Assembly: GCA_031271375.1 (NCBI GenBank)
Contig: JAISVU010000158.1
Span: 1 to 14,267, forward strand
Reading direction: 5' to 3'
Origin: Clostridiales bacterium
GTDB taxonomy: Bacteria > Bacillota > Clostridia > Lachnospirales > WRAX01
DNA length: 14,267 nt
Part shown: in pieces, positions 1 through 5,909 of the stretch
How the letters are laid out: the number at the start of each line of letters is the position of its first letter
Numbering within the stretch: position 1 is the first letter of the stretch
The notes under the pieces: generated by a model
Databases searched by the model: none
What the model was told of the DNA's origin: nothing
Seen by the model: only the letters and a program-made list of their open reading frames with translations
Program-made: the position numbers and the translations under genes

Positions 1-2
1 GG

Positions 3-770
3 CAAAGGGCCGAGCTGGAATTGGAGAACATGTCCCAGCAGGAACGGCTTGATATGTTATGGAGCGCCCTTGAGGATTACAGAAACCGCACCGTTACCGA
101 TATGGAGGCAGCGCAGGCGGCTTTTGAAGCGATAGGCAACGCGCAAACCGACATGTACAGGACGATAGAGGAACGGTTTAACCGCATTGAGGATGTAAGC
201 GCCAACTACAACGAGGAGACCGGAAGGCTGGAAATAAGCGCCGACATCCTGTTTGACCGGAACCAGGACGCGATAAAACCGGAGTATGTGGACCGGGTGA
301 GGCAGATGGGCGAGGTGTTTTTTGATATTATCGACGAATACACCGCATCCGGCGGCGAGAACATGGCCCGGCTTGAGTATATTGAAATAATCGGCCATAC
401 GGATATGACCAGCACGGGCTCGGCTAACCGCGGGTTATCCCAAAGGCGCGCCGCCAGCTTCATACAGGTGTTCCTCCCCGACGGCTCATCCGCGGAATCG
501 GAATACGCCAAGTATTTTAAGTCCTCCGGGATGTCCAAGTTCGAGCCTGCGGAAGGCACTGTGACAAACCAAACCACCGCCCAGATGGACGCGAACCGCA
601 GGGTGGAGGTCCGTATCGTCTTCGACGAGCGCGACGTGCAGCGCAGCATTGCCGCTATCGCCGACACCATGAGCCAGGCGAGGGATAGAACCGACGAAAT
701 CTTCGACCTGCCGGAAGACGGCGCTCAAATGCAGCCGCCCCTTCTCCCCGAGGCAGGTGACGGCCGGTGA
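3..770 (+). CDS. OmpA/MotB-like peptidoglycan-binding protein, 5' end missing
   Basis: The reading frame is open to the window edge and no ribosome binding site precedes the first possible start (TTG at 21), so I read this as the 3' part of a longer gene. Counting from the TTG, residues 1-65 look helical and coiled-coil-like. Residues 70-200 form an OmpA C-terminal domain: a beta strand with LFD, then GHTD at 125-128, GLSQRRA at 138-144 and NRRVEVRIVF near the end. D128 and R143 are 15 residues apart, exactly like the E. coli OmpA residues D271 and R286 that bind diaminopimelate, so cell-wall binding should be intact. About 50 polar residues follow. In a monoderm the usual owners of this domain are MotB-like stators and ZorB-like proteins; the N-terminal membrane segment that would settle this lies outside the window. 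The stop overlaps the next gene, which implies co-translation. Confidence 0.85.
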   Translation, partial: QRAELELENMSQQERLDMLWSALEDYRNRTVTDMEAAQAAFEAIGNAQTDMYRTIEERFNRIEDVSANYNEETGRLEISADILFDRNQDAIKPEYVDRVRQMGEVFFDIIDEYTASGGENMARLEYIEIIGHTDMTSTGSANRGLSQRRAASFIQVFLPDGSSAESEYAKYFKSSGMSKFEPAEGTVTNQTTAQMDANRRVEVRIVFDERDVQRSIAAIADTMSQARDRTDEIFDLPEDGAQMQPPLLPEAGDGR

Positions 771-1753
771 TGGAGGCAAAAGAGCTTGAAGCCGGTTTAA
801 GGAACAACCTCGCAGGGATAGATATTGCCGCGTTTAAAGATAATAAGGACAGCATCTCCGCGTGGCTCCATGTGATGGGCATGTACGACCTGGGGACAGA
901 CGCGGCGAAGGCCGATAAAATGAATGAAGCAGAGACGCTGGAACGCCTGCGGCGGGCTTTTGGCGATAATTCCTTAGGGAATTTCGTTATTGACGAGCTG
1001 AACCCCGAGACGGTTGAGTTTGAATGCCTGTACGGGACATCGGACGCCGTAACCGAGGAAAAGGGCAGGGATATCACGTTTATCGTCCGCGATAAAACCG
1101 GGGGGACGCCTGTTTACCTTGAGCCGGGGCAGATTACGGCGGAGTTCGGTATCAGCGAGGTTCCAGACGACGTAACATGGGAGGTTAAATCCTGCGAGCA
1201 CGACTTTGCTTTGAAGGCGACAAGGGTTACGCTTACGGTGTTTATCGGCGGCGAAGCCTTCTTCAGCGAGGGCGGGTTCATCATGGGCGTCGAGGCGTCC
1301 ATGAACGGCCAGAAGCTGCGGCGGGTGGTACGTTTTAAGGTGCGCAACACCTTCCCCACGTTCTTCCGCGACAGCATAGCGGGAAGGGCGATAGCCAATA
1401 CACGCCGGGGCCGCAAACCGGAACATGCGGAACGCGCGAAGAAACCGCTGATTGAGATTGAAGGCATTGTAAAGGCGCAGAAAAGAGACACAAAGATAAC
1501 CTTCGATAAAAACCGGGGAACCGGCGAACCCGAGGCGATTTGCTCAAACAGCGCGTTTAGGGTGGCCGCGATATCGCCGTTGGCGATGACGATAAGGTTT
1601 GAGGACGGCGTTTACCAAAACACGTCCTCCAAGCTAAAAAAGGCCGGCATAAACCAAAGACTGGCGCCGGAAACGTCGGTTTGGGTGGAGTGGGAAGACA
1701 AGATAGTCATTTATAACATTCAATATAAGAAGTTCGTCCCGCAGAACAGATAA
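767..1753 (+). CDS. Uncharacterised 328-residue protein coupled to the OmpA-like gene
   Basis: I do not recognise this family. The start is GTG 767 or ATG 770; an AGGTGA ribosome site at 755-760 fits either and slightly favours GTG. The start overlaps the stop of the OmpA-like gene, so the two are probably translated together and may act together. No signal peptide or membrane segment is visible, so a cytoplasmic location is likely. Residues 1-75 look helical. Residues 85-195 look beta-rich with alternating hydrophobic strands. A strongly basic hinge (GRAIANTRRGRKPEH and following) lies at about 205-228. A second beta-rich domain follows, with a conserved-looking VWVEWEDKIVIYNIQY near the C terminus. 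The basic hinge could contact nucleic acid or membrane, but this is speculation. The stop codon lies inside the first intergenic repeat element. Confidence 0.75.
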   Translation: MMEAKELEAGLRNNLAGIDIAAFKDNKDSISAWLHVMGMYDLGTDAAKADKMNEAETLERLRRAFGDNSLGNFVIDELNPETVEFECLYGTSDAVTEEKGRDITFIVRDKTGGTPVYLEPGQITAEFGISEVPDDVTWEVKSCEHDFALKATRVTLTVFIGGEAFFSEGGFIMGVEASMNGQKLRRVVRFKVRNTFPTFFRDSIAGRAIANTRRGRKPEHAERAKKPLIEIEGIVKAQKRDTKITFDKNRGTGEPEAICSNSAFRVAAISPLAMTIRFEDGVYQNTSSKLKKAGINQRLAPETSVWVEWEDKIVIYNIQYKKFVPQNR

Positions 1754-1890
1754 AGAAGAGAACGGATAAAGAAGAGAACAGAGGACAGATAAAGAAGAGA
1801 ACGGAGACGAATTCCCGTTTCATTTTGAAGTAACTATCTGGTTTCTGTACTCTGTCCCCTGGTTTCTGTCCCCTGTTCTCTAGGAAGGAG
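1746..1890 (+). repeat. Intergenic heptad element A (purine arm plus CTGNNNN heptads)
   Basis: The left part holds three exact copies of the 15-mer GATAAAGAAGAGAAC at 1749-1763, 1765-1779 and 1788-1802. A perfect 20-bp direct repeat also lies at 1746-1765 and 1785-1804. The right part, 1838-1879, is six tandem 7-bp units each starting CTG, followed by CTAGGAA and then GGAG, which is the ribosome site of the antitoxin gene. The arms are complementary: 1773-1788 pairs with 1866-1881 at 15 of 16 positions. The stop codon of the upstream gene (1751-1753) sits in the first 15-mer. The right arm shares its TAACTATCT lead-in (1831-1839) with element C. Confidence 0.9.
1825..1853 (+). promoter_or_regulatory. 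Possible sigma-A promoter for the toxin-antitoxin pair
   Basis: TTGAAG at 1825-1830 and TACTCT at 1848-1853 are 17 bp apart. The -35 match is good and the -10 match weak (4 of 6). The candidate lies inside the repeat element, so the match may be chance. Confidence 0.25.
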
Positions 1891-1897
1891 TTTTTCA

Positions 1898-2224
1898 ATG
1901 TCCGAAGCAGCGGTTAAAAGCAGCGTCAGCGTGCCTATCGCCCGGTTTATGAACGGCGAGGCGGCAAGGGTTTTCCAAGAGGTTGAAGAAGAAGGCACAA
2001 AGATAGTAATGGATAACGGCGATCCTAAATGCGTGCTGATGACGCCGGAGGAGTATGTGCGGATGAAGGACGAGATTGAGGACAGGAAGCTCATCGACCT
2101 GGTGATCGAACGGATTGATAACGACACGGGCGTGACGTATTCCGAAAAAGAGGTTCTAGAGGAATTGGGTATTACCGAAGAAGATCTAGCGGCAATAGAC
2201 GATTCGGAGATCGAAATAGGATGA
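1898..2224 (+). CDS. Phd/YefM-family antitoxin
   Basis: This 108-residue protein is the antitoxin of a type II toxin-antitoxin pair. The N-terminal 60 residues match the Phd/YefM DNA-binding fold: PIARFMNGEAARVFQEV, then GTKIVMDNGDPKCVLMTPEEYVRM. This part would dimerise and bind the operator to repress its own operon. The acidic C-terminal part, about residues 62-108, is the expected toxin-wrapping segment. The AAGGAG ribosome site at 1885-1890 is 7 bases before ATG 1898. The toxin start overlaps the antitoxin stop as ATGA, the normal arrangement for translational coupling. No clear operator palindrome is seen upstream; that space is filled by the heptad repeat element, which may therefore influence expression. 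Confidence 0.92.
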   Translation: MSEAAVKSSVSVPIARFMNGEAARVFQEVEEEGTKIVMDNGDPKCVLMTPEEYVRMKDEIEDRKLIDLVIERIDNDTGVTYSEKEVLEELGITEEDLAAIDDSEIEIG

Positions 2225-2568
2225 GCTATATAATTGATTACTCCGATGAAGCAAAGAAGGACATGAAAAGACTTGACGGTTCTCAAAGTGAACAGGTAGC
2301 AAAAATAATACGTAGGGTAGCCCGCAACCCTCTTCCCAAAAACGAGGGCGGTTACGGCGAGCCGCTGGGGCATGTGGGGAACCGCAACCTGACAGGATAC
2401 AACAAGATAAAGCTCCTGAAACTGGGCATCCGGGTTGTTTATAAGGTAGTCAAGGTCGGGAACATTATGAGGATCATCGTCGTCGCCGCCCGCTCTGACG
2501 CGGAAGTATATGACATGGCGGAACGAAGGATACTGGGAGCTGGAGACGAGAACCCAGAGCCGAGATAG
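2221..2568 (+). CDS. RelE/ParE-family toxin
   Basis: This 115-residue protein is the toxin partner. It has the RelE/ParE layout: an N-terminal strand YIIDYSDEAKKDMKRLD, two helices, NPLPKNEGGYGEPLGH, then the hallmark NKIKLLKLGIRVVYKV at 61-76 and a final strand IMRIIVVAARSDAEVY. Members of the RelE branch cleave mRNA on the ribosome; the KIKLxKLGxRxVY signature fits that branch better than gyrase-poisoning ParE, but this is family inference. The gene overlaps the antitoxin by 4 bp. The family normally ends shortly after the helix DMAERRI. Here the extra tail GAGDENPEPR is largely encoded by the left arm of repeat element B, so the repeat has grown into the gene or replaced its end. Confidence 0.92.
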   Translation: MSYIIDYSDEAKKDMKRLDGSQSEQVAKIIRRVARNPLPKNEGGYGEPLGHVGNRNLTGYNKIKLLKLGIRVVYKVVKVGNIMRIIVVAARSDAEVYDMAERRILGAGDENPEPR

Positions 2569-2638
2569 TTAGTAATGCGGGCTGCCGCCCTTTTATAACT
2601 AACCATCTAGGCTCTAGGCTCTAGGTTCTAGGAAGGAG
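2544..2638 (+). repeat. Intergenic heptad element B (inverted heptad arms)
   Basis: The left arm, 2544-2572, contains the 7-bp units AGACGAG, AACCCAG and AGCCGAG followed by AGTTAG. The right arm, 2599-2634, is CTAAC followed by four tandem units of the form CTAGGNN, and runs into GGAG, the ribosome site of the next gene. Bases 2551-2572 can pair with 2599-2620 with four mismatches. The toxin stop codon (2566-2568) is inside the left arm. The core 2576-2594 resembles the matching part of element C. Elements A and B share the right-hand end CTAGGAAGGAGTTTTTC. Confidence 0.9.
2578..2594 (+). terminator. Weak terminator-like hairpin inside element B
   Basis: GGGC at 2579-2582 can pair with GCCC at 2587-2590 around a 4-base loop and is followed by TTTT. 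The stem is short, so full termination is doubtful. A similar GC hairpin plus T-run occurs at the same place in element C, which suggests it is a fixed part of the element. Confidence 0.35.
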
Positions 2639-2645
2639 TTTTTCT

Positions 2646-5597
2646 GTGCCAATCTTATCCGAGCCGGGTAATTACAACCCGGTTTTATTTGAATCGAAAA
2701 CAAGGCTATGCAACTGCTACGCCGTATTTAACGCCGCGTACAGAAATCTGGAGCGGCTGCTGATGGACTATGTCCAGAACGGGCAGTTCGACGGCAAAAT
2801 TTTGGACGATACCTGGCGCGGCTTTCTTACGGCTTATATATTATTAGGCGACGAAGACAAGAAGGCGGCGCCGTTTCGCGGCGTCTTTATCCAATACGCG
2901 TTAATCGCGGGGATGCTCGCGGAGAACACCCACGCTTCCCGCTTCATATTTCAGCGCGGGGCCGATAAACGGCCTTTCGACGACTGGGACGAACGGGAGC
3001 GTGCCTTCTATTCCCGGTTGTCGGCGCTGTCCGCAAGGAAGGGTGAAACGATCAGCGTAAACGAAGAATCGGTGCCTCCGATAGGGAATTTGGCAATGTT
3101 CGCCGGGATGACGAAGGGGTATATAAGCTGCGAGAGCCAGCTGGATTTTAATCTTGCCCCCGACGACTTCCTAATGCGCTTTATCCTGGCCGCTGCCGGC
3201 GACGATTCGCCGTTATTGGAGCTAATCGAACGTTTCTCGTGGATAAAGCTGCCCGAAGAGTATATCAAAAACCGCCCCGGCGTTTTTCTCGCGGCGCTTA
3301 AAAACAACACCGGCGAGCTGAATACCGGGCATCGCTATGTCCTTACGACCATGCTGAACGCGTTTAAGGACTATGCGCTGGACGAAGAGACAGCCGAGTG
3401 GTTCCGCTTTGGGTACGAGCATTATTCCGGCCTATCCGAGGAAAGCGTCGATATACTGGACAGCAAATCCAGGGAGTACGAGCTCTTCCGCTCTTATCGC
3501 GGCGAGCGGGCGGACTTCCCGGATACCCCGCATTTTAAGCGCCTTACGAAGGATTTCGCGCTGTCTGATATAAACGCGTTCATCCAAGCGACCTTCACGA
3601 AAAACGAGTTCTCCAAGCTGGAAGCGGAGCTGATGGAAACCGCCCGCAAGCATTACGATAATACGGGCTTCCTGGAAAGCCTGATGGATCAGATTTATTA
3701 TCTTAACCCGATGAAGGGCTTCTCCGGCGGGCGCAGGATACATTTTGAGTTCGGCGGCTATCCCAAAGTGATTTACGCGAACTTTGCCCAGTATTCCGAG
3801 GACGCCGTCAATTTCTTCTGGCTGCCGGAGCTGCCGTCAAAAATACTGACGGAGACCGGCGAAGAGTTTTATAAAATCACGCATGTAAAGAAGCTGCGCG
3901 ACGATGAGCCTATCTTAAAATTTGACATGGACATATCGCTCCTTGACGAACCGTTCAAGGGCATGTATCTGTACGCTTACGGGGTGCGGCTCCTTCACGC
4001 CGCGCTGACCCAGGGTTTCTTTACGGATAATCCCGCTCTGGACGCGTTCGTCGGGTATCTGCGCAATCTTCCCGGCGATATGGCGGTAAGCTGCTCCAGC
4101 TGCCTCTTGAAGCACGGCGCGTTCCTCAGCAAGGCGCATACCCAGCAGCTGATGGATCAGCTTATCTATATTTCCCCCAACGCGGGCACGCTAAAGCGCG
4201 CTATATCGCAAGGAGTTAAGGCGGGTAAACACACTGCCGTGCTGTTGGAAACCATTGGCGTAAAGCGCGGGGAGCTGGGGGCTCTCTTAGGCCGTCAGGA
4301 CTTTTCGCGCCTTGTGAACGCGATGATCGACTGGGAGTGTTCGGACATATACTATAATGAAGACCTGGCATGGGAGCTGGAGCGCGGCCTCCTGGACGGG
4401 AAAGACCCGGACCATAACCAAGCCGTCTACCTTAGCGCCTGCTACGCCGCCTATAATTACCGTTCGGCCAATACCGCCGAGGCGCTGGGCAAGGCCGCGG
4501 CGCTGTTCGTCCGGGATGATAATGCCCCGCAGGGTATTTCAACCGATATATCCGTCCGTTTTCTGTCCCTTTATATAAAAGAGAAAACAGACAGGCTGGA
4601 GTTTGACGGCGCTTTCACCGGCGCAGTGGGCAGGCTCTGGGAGCTGTCTGAAAAACGCGGCCTCCATAAGGACGAGGTCTGCGCGGCCCTGTGGAGGCTG
4701 CTCGCGATAGGCGATTCCCCCAGCTATAAGGACTTACTGCCGCATTACAAAAAAATTTCGGACGCGGCGCCCCACGACAGCTGCGTTATACACGAGTTCC
4801 TGTTATACCGCAGGCTTGCGGAGGGCAGGACGGTATCCGAGGACGAAGCCGATCTGATGCGGCGCCTTTATAAGGCGCAGGGCATTATAACGGCGAGGAC
4901 GCGCAAGGTGGCCCAGGCGGTTGGCGCTTCGCAATGGTTAAGCGAGGAGCTTATCGCTTACGAGTGGGTCGAGGCGGATCCCGCTTGGAGCGGCGTCTCC
5001 GTATCCGAAGCCAGCTACGGCGAGGGTCATTCCGCGGAACCCGCTGCCGAGGGCGGCGTGGGGTTTACCTATGTGTTCAAAGTGGGATATGTTAATGTCT
5101 TTACATTGAATTACACCGAAAACGGCGAAAACCGGAGCCGCGTCATTAAGCGCCGCCTCTCCGAAGACCCCGCGATACGCGGTATTATATTCCAAAAGGC
5201 CAGGGAATGGAAGCCCGGCAAGGAGGAAGGGTATATGCTGCTTGCGGGGCGCATGTGCGTGGAGGAAAACCGCTTCGCCGGAGACGTGCTCTTTGATTAT
5301 ATCGACTGCCTGTCCCATGCGCCCGGCGCCGAGAACGAGTACAAAAGGGCCGTTGCGTATGTGATGGGCCGCGAAAACGATTTGGTGAAATCCTGCATAT
5401 TCTCCCCGGACAAACGCGGCACGGCCGAACGCCTGAAACGCTTTTACAAGGCCGCGCTGTACTCGTTGAAGGATTTTGACGAGATTAGCAATACGAACAG
5501 GCTCTTCGCCTATATAAAGAGCCTGGAGCGCATAGCGGGGGCGGAGTACGCAGGCCTTTACGAGTATTTAGTCGCCGCTTTAAAAAGCGGCTCCTAG
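2646..5597 (+). CDS. Uncharacterised 983-residue, mostly helical protein
   Basis: I do not recognise this family. The start is GTG 2646, supported by AAGGAG at 2633-2638 with 7-base spacing; the next in-frame ATG is about 40 residues later. No signal peptide or membrane segment is seen, so it should be cytoplasmic. Residues 1-330 and about 420-770 are rich in amphipathic helices with alternating aromatic and small residues, as in helical-repeat scaffolds. A beta-containing insert lies at about 360-420 (FEFGGYPKVIYANFAQY). A second lies at about 800-850 (FTYVFKVGYVNVFTLNY). The end returns to helices. No Walker, nuclease or protease motif is evident. It sits between the toxin-antitoxin pair and the macroglobulin gene, flanked by repeat elements B and C. 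A scaffold or sensor role is possible but unproven. Confidence 0.75.
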   Translation: MPILSEPGNYNPVLFESKTRLCNCYAVFNAAYRNLERLLMDYVQNGQFDGKILDDTWRGFLTAYILLGDEDKKAAPFRGVFIQYALIAGMLAENTHASRFIFQRGADKRPFDDWDERERAFYSRLSALSARKGETISVNEESVPPIGNLAMFAGMTKGYISCESQLDFNLAPDDFLMRFILAAAGDDSPLLELIERFSWIKLPEEYIKNRPGVFLAALKNNTGELNTGHRYVLTTMLNAFKDYALDEETAEWFRFGYEHYSGLSEESVDILDSKSREYELFRSYRGERADFPDTPHFKRLTKDFALSDINAFIQATFTKNEFSKLEAELMETARKHYDNTGFLESLMDQIYYLNPMKGFSGGRRIHFEFGGYPKVIYANFAQYSEDAVNFFWLPELPSKILTETGEEFYKITHVKKLRDDEPILKFDMDISLLDEPFKGMYLYAYGVRLLHAALTQGFFTDNPALDAFVGYLRNLPGDMAVSCSSCLLKHGAFLSKAHTQQLMDQLIYISPNAGTLKRAISQGVKAGKHTAVLLETIGVKRGELGALLGRQDFSRLVNAMIDWECSDIYYNEDLAWELERGLLDGKDPDHNQAVYLSACYAAYNYRSANTAEALGKAAALFVRDDNAPQGISTDISVRFLSLYIKEKTDRLEFDGAFTGAVGRLWELSEKRGLHKDEVCAALWRLLAIGDSPSYKDLLPHYKKISDAAPHDSCVIHEFLLYRRLAEGRTVSEDEADLMRRLYKAQGIITARTRKVAQAVGASQWLSEELIAYEWVEADPAWSGVSVSEASYGEGHSAEPAAEGGVGFTYVFKVGYVNVFTLNYTENGENRSRVIKRRLSEDPAIRGIIFQKAREWKPGKEEGYMLLAGRMCVEENRFAGDVLFDYIDCLSHAPGAENEYKRAVAYVMGRENDLVKSCIFSPDKRGTAERLKRFYKAALYSLKDFDEISNTNRLFAYIKSLERIAGAEYAGLYEYLVAALKSGS

Positions 5598-5637
5598 AGC
5601 CGAGATAAAGAAGGGCTCAGAGCTCAGATAGTTACTT
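5593..5637 (+). repeat. Heptad element C, left arm
   Basis: CCTAG overlapping the stop codon of the 983-residue gene is followed by AGCCGAG, then ATAAAGAAG as in element A, then the 7-bp units GGCTCAG and AGCTCAG. The arm ends in AGATAGTTACTT (5626-5637), the exact reverse complement of 5858-5869. Pairing continues outward with wobbles and two mismatches to 5614 against 5881. Confidence 0.88.
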
Positions 5638-5768
5638 TAAGAAAAACCGGTAATCGTTATCGTATTTATTTTGCTATGCGGTAATATATTTTCTATGACT
5701 TATTGATATTATAGTGGTGCGGCGGCTGTAGGGCGCGGCTTAAGTAGGCGCGATTCTGCGCCGGTTCA

Positions 5769-5809
5769 GACGCGCCGAAATCAGCGTTCCTGACAAGCTG
5801 CGGCGCGTC
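5769..5809 (+). other. Nested hairpin in the macroglobulin leader
   Basis: GACGCGCCG at 5769-5777 is the perfect reverse complement of CGGCGCGTC at 5801-5809. Inside this 9-bp stem, TCAG at 5781-5784 pairs with CTGA at 5790-5793 around a 5-base loop. A separate small hairpin, GGCGC with GCGCC, lies just upstream at 5747-5762. The arrangement suggests a structured leader RNA or a protein-binding site. Confidence 0.5.
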
Positions 5810-5836
5810 AATGATACCGCGCCTTACGAAGGCCAT

Positions 5837-5855
5837 GCGGGCGGCCGCCTTTTTT
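5837..5855 (+). terminator. Terminator-like hairpin in element C
   Basis: GCGG at 5837-5840 can pair with CCGC at 5845-5848 around a 4-base loop and is followed by C and six T residues. The bases GGCGGCCGCC form a perfect 10-bp palindrome. The stem is short, so it may attenuate rather than end transcription before the macroglobulin gene. It matches the hairpin in element B. Confidence 0.4.
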
Positions 5856-5857
5856 AT

Positions 5858-5900
5858 AAGTAACTATCTAGGCTCTAGGTTCTAGGCCCTAGTAAGGAGG
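5858..5900 (+). repeat. Heptad element C, right arm
   Basis: AAGTAACTATCT (5858-5869) overlaps the start of four tandem 7-bp units, all beginning CTAG, from 5868 to 5895. The last unit, CTAGTAA, runs straight into GGAGG, the ribosome binding site of the macroglobulin gene (ATG 5910, 9 bases further). The 5' part of this arm is the inverted partner of 5614-5637. Confidence 0.88.
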
Positions 5901-5909
5901 ATAATCATT

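Larger units (their letters stand above)
5638..5857. other. 220-bp non-coding core of element C
   Basis: No gene is seen here. The first 75 bases are AT-rich (to about 5715) and could hold a promoter; the best pair, TTGCTA at 5671 and TATGAC at 5694 with 17-bp spacing, is only 4 of 6 at each box. The second part is GC-rich and palindromic, with hairpins at 5747-5762 and 5769-5809 and a T-run hairpin at 5837-5855. I recognise no known riboswitch class. Confidence 0.5.

Noticed and set aside
3..770. Flagellar MotB
   Set aside because: No flagellar genes are in the window, and the long C-terminal polar tail and the neighbouring unknown proteins do not fit a motAB operon.
1746..2638. CRISPR-like array from the regular repeats
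   Set aside because: Units are 7 bp or 15 bp, without 20-40 bp unique spacers, and no cas genes are present.
2646..5597. Assignment to DUF5717, another large Clostridia family
   Set aside because: Similar size and host range, but the N-terminal sequence I recall for that family does not match this protein.
5638..5857. Known riboswitch or tRNA in the macroglobulin leader
   Set aside because: No conserved core of a riboswitch class that I know and no cloverleaf could be recognised; only simple hairpins are visible.
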